A DNA stretch of 64,000 bases from Gracilariopsis chorda. Taxonomy: Eukaryota > Rhodophyta > Florideophyceae > Gracilariales > Gracilariaceae. The number at the start of each line of letters is the position of its first letter. Position 1 is the first letter of the stretch. The translations under genes were made by a program, and so were the position numbers. Below are positions 28,861-38,910 of this stretch, piece after piece. The DNA is taken from assembly GCA_003194525.1 (NCBI GenBank), contig NBIV01000021.1, forward strand, positions 62,001-126,000. The letters are read 5' to 3'. The notes beneath the pieces are model-generated. The model was not told where the DNA came from. It saw only the letters and a list, made by a program, of their open reading frames with translations, and made no database searches.

Positions 28861-30954
28861 ATGCATTTCATAGCGCTCGCGCTCTTCTGCACTGCGCTTG
28901 CTGCCGCCCTTGGCGCTAGCACAAATGGAGGTTTCGACCACCGCGCGCACTCCGTTCCAGGCGTCGATCAGACCGTGTACGACATCGACAATACCGGTTT
29001 CGAAATGGTTCATCTTGACGGTATAAACTCCCATTCCCATTACTTTGAACCGGGGCCTCCCATTGTCAGCGGCGTCATTGTATCCTTCAGCTGGCTCAGA
29101 ATGGACACCAATCGGGTGTTTTGCACCTCCGTCCAGTGCGACGTCCGCCTGCCCGTCGGCACCACCGACATTCAACTCACCGTCGTGGACAACACCGGCG
29201 ACACCGTTTCAGACTCCATGCAAGTCACCGTGTTGCCGAGAAGCTCGCTCACCGAACCGCCCAGAATTGAGCAACTGGGGCCTGCAGAGGGACCCTCCAC
29301 GGGGGAGAACACCGTCACCCTTGACGGCGCCTACCTGTATCACGATTCCAAAGTCTACTTTGGTTCGCAACAAGCGCTCAGCGTCGAGCACGTCGACCGC
29401 TCGCGCATTACCTGCAGCGCGCCCGGAGGCACTGGAACCGTCTCTGTTACCGTCGTCAGTTCCATGGGCACATCCAACGCCCTTTCGTACACCTATCAGG
29501 AAGGCGCCACCGTCCCCATTCGTTTCAAACACGGCACGTGGAAGAACGAGGACAATTCGCAATTCATCATCGAGGAAATCACATCCATCGTGCTTGGACG
29601 CGACCATCGTTACTACCTTGGCTCGCTTCTGGGAACCGTCACAGTTGTCTACGTGGACCGCGACCTCGTAGTCCGCTCCAAGTGCACCGGCGCCAGCATG
29701 GGCGCAGATCGCTCCATCACCGGGCTCGGATACAACCCGCTCGACCCTTACGCACGCGTGTTTGCCTCCGTGAACACGCACTTTTTTGAGAGCAAAGGAT
29801 TGAGATGGGACAGCGGCACGGTGGAATCCATCGAAGTAGAGGCAGATGGATGTCCCAGAAAGGGGCCTACCATTATTTCCGGGCTACCTACGTCGAATCA
29901 TGACCACGGCGTGAGCTCGATTTCGTTCTTGGCCGACGGAACCATGCTGATTTCCATCGGGTCGTTCTCGAATGCCGGCGTGAGCAAGCCGGGCGACGGC
30001 ATTGGTGGATACCCTGAAAACCCGTTGTCAGCGGCCATTGCGAAGGCGCCGTACTTGCGACCGGGCTTCAATGGAAACATCAAGTATGACCAGTACGACG
30101 ACCCTTCCACAGCAAACGTGATAGAGGGTGACGTGGAGACGTACGTGACCGGGTTGCGAAACTGCTTTGGAATAGTGCGACACAGTAACGGACACACGTA
30201 CCTGACCGATAATGGACCCAACACTGGATTCGGTGCAATGAGTGTCTCTTGCACGGAGGAAGCGGACGATCCAGAATCGGAGGACAAGTTGATCAGAGCA
30301 GTTGCAGGAATGTACTACGGCCATCCGAACCGCAACCGCGGACGGTCCGACGCGCGGCAATGCGTGTTTAAGGACATTGAGGAGGAGAGCGGAAACGGGT
30401 ACATGAAGGGCATGGGTACAATGTCGTCGTCTACAAACGGTATCATCGAGTACCGCGCCAACGCGTTTCAGGGCTCCCTCAAGGGGGATCTGCTGATGAG
30501 CAAGGTTGCGTTCGGGGCGGAAGGGCTTGTATGGCGCGCGGAACTACAGCCCGATGGAACGGCTTTGAAAACTCAGCCGTATGAGTTTTATGACCAGAGC
30601 GGGGTGGCATTGACGCAGGGCCTGTATGGCGAGCTGGTGATGCCGCAACTGAAAAAGTACACTGTGCTGGCTTTGACAGCGGATGAACCAGGGCCGAAGC
30701 ATGTGTCAATCACATCTGTACACCCGGATCGTGGGGTGAAGGAGGGCGGGACGGAAGTGTTCATAACGGGACACTTTCTCAACGCGCACGACCTGGTGAT
30801 CCGGTTCGGCGGAAAGGCGTGCACGAACATCGTGGACATCAAATACCAGCACGTGCGATGCGTGACTCCTGGTGGGAGTGGAAAGGTGAGCGTAATCGCA
30901 AGTTCTGGAGGAAAGAGTTCCAAGAGCTACGGGCATGAGTACGAGTACATGTGA
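28861..30954 (+). CDS. secreted glucose/sorbosone-dehydrogenase-like propeller with PKD and IPT/TIG domains
   Basis: 697 residues. The ATG at 28861 gives a signal peptide (HFIALALFCTALAAALGAS). Residues about 60-126 look like a PKD domain (VSFSWLR, DIQLTVVDNTGDTVSDS). Residues 134-212 are an IPT/TIG immunoglobulin-like domain (ITCSAPGGTGTVSVTV). Residues about 218-600 form a beta-propeller of the PQQ-dependent glucose/sorbosone dehydrogenase type, with GLRNCFGIVRHSNGHTYLTD as the signature loop. A second IPT/TIG domain (608-697) closes the protein (RCVTPGGSGKVSV). It probably acts outside the cell on sugars or wall polymers. PQQ dependence is not shown. The combination of flanking Ig-like domains is unusual for a simple dehydrogenase and suggests adhesion or carbohydrate binding. 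Confidence 0.8.
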   Translation: MHFIALALFCTALAAALGASTNGGFDHRAHSVPGVDQTVYDIDNTGFEMVHLDGINSHSHYFEPGPPIVSGVIVSFSWLRMDTNRVFCTSVQCDVRLPVGTTDIQLTVVDNTGDTVSDSMQVTVLPRSSLTEPPRIEQLGPAEGPSTGENTVTLDGAYLYHDSKVYFGSQQALSVEHVDRSRITCSAPGGTGTVSVTVVSSMGTSNALSYTYQEGATVPIRFKHGTWKNEDNSQFIIEEITSIVLGRDHRYYLGSLLGTVTVVYVDRDLVVRSKCTGASMGADRSITGLGYNPLDPYARVFASVNTHFFESKGLRWDSGTVESIEVEADGCPRKGPTIISGLPTSNHDHGVSSISFLADGTMLISIGSFSNAGVSKPGDGIGGYPENPLSAAIAKAPYLRPGFNGNIKYDQYDDPSTANVIEGDVETYVTGLRNCFGIVRHSNGHTYLTDNGPNTGFGAMSVSCTEEADDPESEDKLIRAVAGMYYGHPNRNRGRSDARQCVFKDIEEESGNGYMKGMGTMSSSTNGIIEYRANAFQGSLKGDLLMSKVAFGAEGLVWRAELQPDGTALKTQPYEFYDQSGVALTQGLYGELVMPQLKKYTVLALTADEPGPKHVSITSVHPDRGVKEGGTEVFITGHFLNAHDLVIRFGGKACTNIVDIKYQHVRCVTPGGSGKVSVIASSGGKSSKSYGHEYEYM

Positions 30955-31772
30955 GCGGCGGGAGGCGTTATTTTGTATGAGCGTTTGTAATGTATTTAGA
31001 AGTGATGTTTGTTTTGCGTGATGGTGTGTGTGTGTGCAGTGCATGTTTTAGTTGTTACGGGTTGTTAGACTTGACTTGTATTTTGCGGGAGTACGTGCGC
31101 ATGGGGAAGAGACGGGGCTAGGGCTTGGGGAGGATGATGCTGCATGTGCTGTGTGTGTGAGAGTGCGTGTGTGCGTGTGTGGGTGTGTGGTTGTGATTTG
31201 CAAAAGTTGTAGGATACGCTTTTTGAAGCAGTGAGTTGAGGTGAGACATTTTAACGTTGTGCACAGATATGCGGGCTGCAGCTTTCCAAGCGCTCGGCAA
31301 CGGGGCTAAAAAAGTGGCGTGCGTGCAACACTGACGTAGAGGCGGGGGGCGGCTATGAGACTGAGATGCATACGAAGGTAGAATGAGCACGTAGTTGGAG
31401 ATGAGAGCGTACAGAGAGAGGGCGCGCAGAGCAGACCGTTACGACGGCGCTAGTAGGAAGCGGCGGCGCGGCTGACAGTGCGCGCGGCGCGCAAGCGAAG
31501 CGCGCAGCAACGTCCGTTGCGGGCGATGCGCGTTTCAAATCTTCAAACGGCGCGGGCAGCGGCGGCGCGCCGCGTGACGGCCAAACGCCAAAAAAGCACC
31601 GAAAGAACGAGCATGCGTGACGCGCGCGCGCGCACACGTGCGCACGCGCCGCACGCCGCGCCATGTTGCGCACAGAACGGAACGCCGCTCACACGCTACA
31701 AAAAGCGGCGCCACTGTTGCTCGCATCGGCGCGCAACCGCCGACGTGCATTGTGTTCTTCGCCCACCCCAAC
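30955..31772. other. intergenic with GT microsatellites
   Basis: 3' UTR of the dehydrogenase-like gene followed by GT-rich runs at 31024-31036 and 31149-31193, then a GCGC-rich promoter stretch for the next gene (31440-31772). Confidence 0.5.
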
Positions 31773-32819
31773 ATGGCTGCCGTACAACCAGCATCCACCT
31801 CCGCCCCCCCCGTCGCGCCGGACATCCCCCCCCCATCGCCGGCCCCCGCGCCCTCCGACGCGCAGCTCCGCAAGCTGCCTCGTCCAGGAACCTTTTCGCA
31901 TGCGCGGCTGCCGCGTGCCGCCTCCGCCGCCCTCCCCCGCGGGCGCTCCTACCACGGCGGCAAGCCGCTCTCCCCCGCCGCCCAAGCCGCCAGGGACGGT
32001 TACTTTGCGCGCAAGGCCGCAAAGCTGTACGCCGAGCGTCGTAAAGGCGCCTCTTCAGCCTCGCCCGCGCCGCCTGCGCAGCAGCAGCCCCCCGCCTCCC
32101 CCCCACCCGCCCTGCAACCGTCCAACCACAACGACCGCGACGTCGAGGTCATCAACATCACCGTGGACGCCACCGGCTTCAAAATCGATGATCACAAGAA
32201 GTTGCCCCGCACCACTTCAACCAACCCGTCCAGAAAGAACTCGCGCGCCAGAATGACGCGTTCCTCCTCCCGTCAGCGCAACAGCTACAACCGTCCGCCA
32301 GAAGACAAGGAAAACCTCCTCACTGACGCCCGTCTAGAAGCGCACATCGAGGCGTACTTTAATCGAAAGAGGGCCGCCGCCAATGCCACCAATGCGCCGC
32401 CGCCCCTCGGCGCAGACGTGCGCCATCCGCAAAATTCGTGCACGTCCAATCACTCTTGGGACGGCTCCATGCCGAAACGTCGAAACAGTCGCAGCGTTAT
32501 TGAACGTGATCATGCCATCAACCAGCGTACCAGTGCTGTGCGCGCTGCCAAAGCGCCTACGACAGCCACCTCGCCGCTGCCCAAGGTACTGCACCTCCAC
32601 AACAGCAGCGACAGCTGTGAACCCAACCCTCACGTCCGACACGTGCAAGCAACGCAAGCTGCCATGGCGCGGCCAGATGAAACGCACGCCATCACAAGCA
32701 CCACCGCAGAGACAATGCAGCATGATGCACACAGCTCGGAGCAAACGCCGCAAGATGGGGGGGCACGGCCACGCAGCTGCCCGGCAGCGGTAAGTGGTGC
32801 GACGAGTGTGCGGGCGTAG
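31773..32819 (+). CDS. Pro/Ala/Ser-rich KEN-box protein, function unknown
   Basis: 348 residues if unspliced. The ATG at 31773 gives ACATGGC context. The protein is mostly disordered: a Pro-rich N-terminus, a conserved-looking basic stretch (GKPLSPAAQAARDGYFARKA, about 63-82), the segment VEVINITVDATGFKIDDH (about 124-141), and a KEN box in PPEDKENLL (175-183). KEN boxes direct APC/C-dependent destruction, so a cell-cycle protein is possible. A strong donor, GTAAGT, lies at 32790 in the last coding stretch. Downstream a different frame encodes a coiled-coil C-terminus, so the annotated stop at 32819 may lie inside an intron. Confidence 0.5.
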   Translation: MAAVQPASTSAPPVAPDIPPPSPAPAPSDAQLRKLPRPGTFSHARLPRAASAALPRGRSYHGGKPLSPAAQAARDGYFARKAAKLYAERRKGASSASPAPPAQQQPPASPPPALQPSNHNDRDVEVINITVDATGFKIDDHKKLPRTTSTNPSRKNSRARMTRSSSRQRNSYNRPPEDKENLLTDARLEAHIEAYFNRKRAAANATNAPPPLGADVRHPQNSCTSNHSWDGSMPKRRNSRSVIERDHAINQRTSAVRAAKAPTTATSPLPKVLHLHNSSDSCEPNPHVRHVQATQAAMARPDETHAITSTTAETMQHDAHSSEQTPQDGGARPRSCPAAVSGATSVRA

Positions 32820-32932
32820 GTCTGCACATTTGCGCATTGCTATCCGAACTGGAAGCGCATCGCAGCAGCTGTGACGCGGCTGCAAACAGTGCTGACAATC
32901 ACCACTGTTCGTCCTCCTCAGGCTCGAAAAAG

Positions 32933-33121
32933 GGGTGGAAAAGTATGGTGACCCAAACGGTGCTGGGCGACTCGAAGAGTAAAAGCGCTTCTGAGAAGAC
33001 TCGACTGGTGCAGCAGATCAACGTGTTGCGCGCCACGGTGGACTTTTTGTACAAGAAGATCGAGCGTATGGAGAATGGAAACAACGACGACGCGTCTGCT
33101 ACGTCGGCTACTTCGCGCTGA
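32933..33121 (+). CDS. probable 3' exon of the KEN-box gene (coiled coil)
   Basis: The frame ending at 33121 encodes GWKSMVTQTVLGDS and then a coiled coil, TRLVQQINVLRATVDFLYKK, with an Asp/Ser tail. It has no good ATG of its own near its start. Joining the GTAAGT donor at 32790 to an AG at 32932 keeps the frame. The better-looking acceptor, TCCTCCTCAG ending at 32921, would give an early stop. The splice is therefore a hypothesis. Confidence 0.4.
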   Translation, partial: GWKSMVTQTVLGDSKSKSASEKTRLVQQINVLRATVDFLYKKIERMENGNNDDASATSATSR

Positions 33122-35255
33122 AGCGTTGGGCGGGTGTGGTTGTTGTTGTGAACGTCTACAAGTTGTGCATGTGAGATGATGTTATTACGGTAGTGTGAGT
33201 TGTTAGAGTTTTGTGACGCCTTTGCCATTGTAAAGCCGAGAAGCGGCCGGCCATACCGAACGCGAAACAGATCTGAGCTTAGGTGACGGCGGCGCCGGCA
33301 CGGCGCGTTGGCAGAAGTGCGCAGCGTGACGGAGCGCCGTGATCACTTATCAGCGAGTATTACCGCCTTTTCTATTTTTCAAAACCAGTTTTGAAATCAG
33401 CGCCGCATGCGTCTTGCGGCGTGTGCTCCCCCAGTGGCAGCGCGTCCGCTTCGCATACGTGCTCGCCCTTCCCGGCCGACGGCGCCACGCCTCACTCGTT
33501 CCCGCCCACGGAGCAGCTCCGTTCCAATCGAACCAAAAGGTCGCATCTCCCATTCCACCCCATATCGTTCTCAACGAACCTATTCTTCACGCGCATCACG
33601 CAATGCGCCGTGCTAATCGCGCCCGCCCGCTTTTCAAAATTTGAGCACAAAGCCACGCGCGATACGCCCATATGGCGCACCTTACTTACAACCCGCACTC
33701 ATTGAGGACGCCTCAACATACACAGGCGCGTGTGACAAAAAAAGACTCTCCGCCATACACCCGTTCAACACGCGTTTGTTCGCTTCACCGTAAAACTTAC
33801 GCCGTTTTGTGGCGACAGCCGGCTGGCGCTTACCTTTAAACCCTTTCCAACGCTACAACTTGGCGTTCACTTTGATGCGCCCTTTTTTTGAATTCACATG
33901 TCGCGCCATCGAATACACCGTTGACAGCGTATCGACACACAGTCTCGCCACTGCGAGTGTTCCCCTCCGTCACCTTGCATCCTCCTTCAAAACGAACGGA
34001 ACAGCTGTGCACCAGCTCCCTTCGAATCGCGCGACTCGTGCCGTCTTGCAAAACTCCAAACCGCACATTTTCAAATCCGGGGAGCGAGAAAGAGGCACTG
34101 TCTGCATGCTCGTATATGATGCCCTATAAGTATAGCTAGTAAGGGTTAACATTTACACCCACTTGACACGCGTCCACACTTTAATACCACGCTGCCGTAA
34201 CGTTAATCTGTACATTTTAATCTGTATTTTCGAAAAATAAATCTGCGCTTTCATTCAGTTGTATGTATTCTACCCTTGGCCATTTGTTACAACAAACGCC
34301 TCAAAATAGTTCGCGCTTGTTCACTTCACAGTTACTGTAGTCGTAGTCAATGACTACTGCAGCTCTCCTCTCTCCACAAAGTGACAATACATCAATTCTG
34401 AACGAGCGCTCAAACGACCGAATCCGTGCGCAAGCCACATAACATGTGCGCTGCTTCTCCACCAGTTCAAGTCTTAGATAACATACCCATCATATCTATG
34501 CAACGAGAACACTGTGTTAACCTTGCCTAAACCGTCTTCACCGCCTTATTTCAAACACTACACTGCCTTTGCTCACATCATCCATTTCTTGTGCACAACC
34601 ACCGCTGCGGTGTACTAACTACCTTCCGTGTATACTTTTTAACCTTATTTCAAACCACAAACTTCTCCTATTCCGCCTTCATCACATTTCCCGCCAACAT
34701 CTCATGTTGGCGGCAAATGTGATGAAGGCGGAATCACGTTATCAACAGCACTTCACCCACTTACAAATCGTCACGTCCACACCACCGAAGCGCACAATCC
34801 CCGGCAACTTACTTCATGTCCAGACAATCTGTCATTCAGGTCGCAACTTTTCCATACACGCCCCCGAACTCACCGTTTCTCACCGAGCATTCCGCCCAAT
34901 AATTCGATCTCCGCCGTAGATCCGTCCCGTTAGCAAACCCCGATCCTCCGTTCCAGCTGCACAAAGCGCCCGGAAACAACAACTTCCCTAACAACTCATC
35001 CACACCAATGTGGATTCTCTTTACAACCATCAGTATCACTATATGTTCACTACTTCAGTATCTGTGCAACGCAATAGTGCTAAGTCACCTATTTCTCTAG
35101 TCTTACCCGTTTTACATACCGCATATCCATCCAAGCCCTCTTCCTCCTTCACCAAAACCAAACACTACACAACAAAAGCTTCCTTCACCTCCGCCCCGGC
35201 AACCACTCTATTACACTTATTATTCCAAACCCTCCACTCCACCACAAGCCATCCG
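33122..35255. other. gene-poor gap with a strong hairpin
   Basis: Two kilobases between the KEN-box gene and the converging TRPC4AP-like gene. It contains a 65-base foldback (34670-34734) and no convincing coding frame. Confidence 0.5.
34670..34734. repeat. near-perfect 31-bp inverted repeat with 3-base loop
   Basis: The left arm begins ATTCCGCCTTCATCACATTT and the right arm (34704-34734) is its complement, with a single mismatch. The loop is CTC. As RNA or single-stranded DNA it would fold into a very stable hairpin. Confidence 0.95.
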
Positions 35256-38237
35256 TCATGACAAAGCCGGCAAGTTCTTTGTTATTAGTCGAACCCGTTC
35301 TTCAACGTCCGTCAACCGTGTCTGCAACTTCTTAGCCGTCTCCACGAAAACGTCAAACGAAATATTCGTATTCACCTCCAAGGACGACACATCCGACCCT
35401 TGATATCGATAATAGTTCAACCAGAACTGCACCAACTTTGCAAAGTTGCCCATGACATCCGTAGGCAGAATCGAGTTCACTGAGAACTCGCAGATCGAGC
35501 AGTTCATCGCATACTCAATAATCATGTCTGCGAGCTTGGATAGCATCGCATCAATTGCACTGTCATCTCTGCAAGATACCACAAACAAGATTAAAGCCGT
35601 GTTCACGCAACACAAGTTCTCGAACGTGATGTCTTCTACTCTCACACTTGAGATCATATCGTGAATCAGTCGAACTCTGTACTTCTCAATAAACTCCCAA
35701 AGCACACAGTTGTCAAAGTCATACATCTCGCTCTCATCAGCTTGCTCTCCGTAGTGTCGAGCCAATTCATCTTCTACTCGAAAGCGCTCTAGTGACAATG
35801 CAATCGATCGCACAAATACGTTCGAATCGACAAGGCGATCCGATACTGCATGCAGCAGATTTTGCAACAGTCGGTGGTCCTTTCGAAACATATCATTCAG
35901 GTCATGAAACAGCGATCGATTCCATTTGATCAGCTGGCTAAGCAAATCAAAGCTAGTCTGCCTAAGTACACTGATCTGCGCTTGCGGTCCGTCAAAAGTA
36001 GCCAGCTGTACAACGAGGTACCTCAAAAGCCCTCGACGTGCAAGAAAAGTCTTTTCACACAAAGTAGCGCTGCGTTGAAACGTTTCAATACATCCAGATA
36101 ACAGGTATCGTCTTGTTCTCGACGCATCATCGCTTCCCTTTGAGAGCATGAAAATAAGCGCTAGCTTAGTGAGCAGTCCGGCTTGTTCCGGTGGGTCATG
36201 CACCTGCTGGAACGCCGGGTTTGACTTTCGCGACAAAGGGGTAACAGGCGCGCTAGAGGGAGGGGTCTTCATTCTAGGACTGGCTGTCAGACTGCGAGGC
36301 TCAGCTTCAGGTGCAGCTCTTTCCTGCGAAACAGCTGCATCTCTTGCCGATATCGACGGATACATTGAAAACAAATGAGCCACTGTGGGGCCGGCCCTGT
36401 CTTCGTTCGAATCCAGCGATCTCATATTCTCCGCGGATGATGATGCTGCGGATGCTGCAGTGGAAGTAAGGGACAGTCTCTCTAACGGAGGTAACTCGGC
36501 GCAAGTGACCGATGCAGGGGACGGGAAAGGGGCAAACTGCAACTGGTAACCCTGTTCCATAGCCTGCAACAACTGCCGCTCGTGTTCGCTAAACATGAGC
36601 CGCTTTCGAGGGATAAGAACGTTCTCGTCAGAACTTTCACAAAGAGAATGTACAAGTCTGATAAAATGCATTTTCAAAGAGTCTTCAGTGCGCGTTTCGT
36701 AAGTGGCGGTGGTCCAGTCTAAAGCATCACAGAAACGATTCAAGGCATGGAAAACGCCCATATCAGTGAGCTGGCGCTGTACGTCGGCCTTGCGTTTGCC
36801 CATCAACAACGAGTAAAGAACAAAGAGCACGTCGATTTGGTGCGCCGACATGACGATGGAATCGACGGTGACCACCGGCGGAGGTGGACTGGGCTCGCTC
36901 ACACTATCAGAAAGAGGTGGAATGTGAGTGAAAAGGAGCTGCTGTACAAGGTTTTCGGAGGTAGCTTCGGGCACAGGTTGCTCCCCATGCATGTCATTAT
37001 GCACAGGTTCGGCGTCAAGCGAGGCCGGGGCATGGGGATGATCAACTATTGGGGAAGCGTGGGACAACACCGGGGATGAGGTATGTGTAAGGTGGTTTGC
37101 ATCGGAGATTGGGCCGTTAGGATAGCTTTGCTGTTGTTGAAGTTGACTTCGGTGGTATCGGTGGTCAGCGGAGGACGGAAAAGAGGCTGCTATTCGTCGG
37201 TCGAGCGCCTTCCAAGACTTGGTTCCAAAGAGATCGGCGTCATCGGCTTCGGGTCCACGACGAAATACTTGAGCAAAGCGCTGACGAATGTGTGGGGGGA
37301 TGTGCAGCAGTGCTTGATTGTCATTGGTGAAATCGGTGTAGTCGCCGGCCAAAGCAACTGAACCGGCTCTGGCGGCGTGGTCTATGACGACAAGATCGTC
37401 CCTCGATGCGGGAGGGATGAAAATGAGCTTGACGAGACGGTTGAGCAAGGCGGGAATCGAAAGCAAGACGGCATGGTTGCGGTCGCGTACAATGCGCGCA
37501 CAAGCAACGTAGGAGCGGCGTTGGCGGAGGTGGACGGCTGAGTCCTCGACGCGACGCCATTCAGAATTGGTGAGACAGTTGCCAGCGCAGCAATCGCCAC
37601 CGCACAAAGAGGGCTCGGTGCGCTCGTCCACAAGCGACGCCAGTACTCTACAGGCGTGGCCGAGTTGAAAAGGAGATAGGGCGAGGAGGGTGTCGGCGAG
37701 GTTGGGGATGGTGGAGAGGTCGAGGGTGGGGCGTTCGTGCAAGAGCTCTTCGATGAGATTTATGGCGAGTTCTATGCTCTCCCTGTCGTACATGCAACGA
37801 AAGAGGAGCGGGAAAAGATTGTGGGAGGCGAAGCGTTTGCAAATGAGGTCGGAGGCACTGACAAAGATGGTGAAGGCCCTGAGCACTCGGACAATGAAGT
37901 GGCGCAAGTCGGGGAGGTTGGCGTTAACGGCGACGAAAAGCGTGTGTGAGAGGGCCTCCGGAAGCTGCGCCTCGCAGACGAGGTGGATGAACTGCTGGGA
38001 TGCTGCGGCCTCGACGAGGGGTGCGGCGACGTCGGTGATAACTTTTGCGAGGGTGTGGAGGCGTTCGACGTCGGGGGTTTGGAGAGGTGGGAAACAGACG
38101 CGGAGGAGGTGCAGAATGTGGTTTCGGGAACGACGGAGCTCGCGGAGGGGGCGGGGGTAGCTGGAAAGGGGGACGGAGCTGGGCGAGAGGGGAAGGAGAA
38201 CGGAGTGGACGCGCCGGGGGGCGCGTCGCTGCGGCAT
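35256..38237 (-). CDS. TRPC4AP/TRUSS-like protein (DUF3689 family), putative CRL4 substrate receptor
   Basis: 993 residues from the ATG at 38237. Upstream in-frame codons are a poly-Pro-Thr microsatellite. The protein is helical throughout, with an N-terminal armadillo-like part (IVRVLRAFTIFVSASDLICK; ELAINLIEELLHERP). A disordered Ser/His/Pro-rich middle and a long C-terminal helical region follow. The latter has the family's order: LLTKLALIFMLSKG, LLSGCIETFQRS, FLARRGLLRYLVVQLATFDG, FDLLSQLIKWNRSLFHDLND. Human TRPC4AP serves a CUL4-DDB1 ubiquitin ligase; a similar role here is inference. I recognise the family from the overall pattern rather than a short signature, so confidence is moderate. 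Confidence 0.62.
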   Translation of the reverse strand: MPQRRAPRRVHSVLLPLSPSSVPLSSYPRPLRELRRSRNHILHLLRVCFPPLQTPDVERLHTLAKVITDVAAPLVEAAASQQFIHLVCEAQLPEALSHTLFVAVNANLPDLRHFIVRVLRAFTIFVSASDLICKRFASHNLFPLLFRCMYDRESIELAINLIEELLHERPTLDLSTIPNLADTLLALSPFQLGHACRVLASLVDERTEPSLCGGDCCAGNCLTNSEWRRVEDSAVHLRQRRSYVACARIVRDRNHAVLLSIPALLNRLVKLIFIPPASRDDLVVIDHAARAGSVALAGDYTDFTNDNQALLHIPPHIRQRFAQVFRRGPEADDADLFGTKSWKALDRRIAASFPSSADHRYHRSQLQQQQSYPNGPISDANHLTHTSSPVLSHASPIVDHPHAPASLDAEPVHNDMHGEQPVPEATSENLVQQLLFTHIPPLSDSVSEPSPPPPVVTVDSIVMSAHQIDVLFVLYSLLMGKRKADVQRQLTDMGVFHALNRFCDALDWTTATYETRTEDSLKMHFIRLVHSLCESSDENVLIPRKRLMFSEHERQLLQAMEQGYQLQFAPFPSPASVTCAELPPLERLSLTSTAASAASSSAENMRSLDSNEDRAGPTVAHLFSMYPSISARDAAVSQERAAPEAEPRSLTASPRMKTPPSSAPVTPLSRKSNPAFQQVHDPPEQAGLLTKLALIFMLSKGSDDASRTRRYLLSGCIETFQRSATLCEKTFLARRGLLRYLVVQLATFDGPQAQISVLRQTSFDLLSQLIKWNRSLFHDLNDMFRKDHRLLQNLLHAVSDRLVDSNVFVRSIALSLERFRVEDELARHYGEQADESEMYDFDNCVLWEFIEKYRVRLIHDMISSVRVEDITFENLCCVNTALILFVVSCRDDSAIDAMLSKLADMIIEYAMNCSICEFSVNSILPTDVMGNFAKLVQFWLNYYRYQGSDVSSLEVNTNISFDVFVETAKKLQTRLTDVEERVRLITKNLPALS

Positions 38238-38910
38238 GGCGGCCGTGCGGGGTTTGGGGGGGGGTGTTGGTGGGGTTGGTGGGGTTGGTGGGGTTGGTGG
38301 GGCTGGGGGGGCTGGGGGGAGGGGGGGGAGGGTGGCGGAGCGGCGGGCGACGAGCACGGCAGTCGGCGGCGCGCGTGGACGGTGAAGGTGTGCGACTGCG
38401 CTGCGTGCGGGCGGGCGAGCGAGCGAGCGGGCGCAGGTGAGCGCGCGAGGTTCGGTCGCGGCTATGAAGCGCATCGCAGCCGCAACGACGCGCATGCGTT
38501 CCAGTCGCACCGCCCATTGGTAGATGCATTTTGTTGCTTTTTCGTTTCACAACCGCCAATCCAAACGCGGAGCGGCTGCTGCCGCCCCAACCACTCACAG
38601 CGCAGAGACTCCAGCGCCACGGCGCACAAGTGCGCCGTGGACGCGCCCTCCAACTGCGCACACAAACTGCAACTAATTTCTCAACTTCTTCTCGTCCCGT
38701 GTTTGTTTCCTGCTTTGAGGCTCAAAGTTTGAGCACAGAGCGCGCACAGCTATTATACACTGCTTACAGTGAAAGCACGATGAGGGAATCGCCTCAATCT
38801 CGCCGCGGCTCGCACTCTCCCAGCGCCCCTGCGGCGGCACCTCACGTGGGGCGAAGCGCAAACCGGCGAAGCGCAAACCGGCGAAGCGCAACCGCCGCGC
38901 TGCCCCGACC
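38238..38910. promoter_or_regulatory. bidirectional promoter region, TRPC4AP-like / acyl-synthetase genes
   Basis: Next to the TRPC4AP-like start lies a G-rich plus-strand tract (38250-38340) with repeated TGGGGTTGG units. An ATTGG (inverted CCAAT) lies at 38516-38520. Three copies of GCGAAGCGCAA, spaced 15 bases apart, lie at 38851-38891, 20-60 bases before the synthetase ATG. Confidence 0.5.
38250..38340. repeat. G-rich tract with quadruplex potential
   Basis: The plus strand has many runs of four or more G, partly as a TGGGGTTGG-type tandem repeat, just upstream of the minus-strand TRPC4AP-like start codon. Confidence 0.85.

Noticed and set aside
32790-32921. Intron from GTAAGT at 32790 to the TCCTCCTCAG acceptor at 32921
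   Set aside because: Sites look good, but the 132-base removal leads to a stop within ten codons and does not enter the coiled-coil frame.
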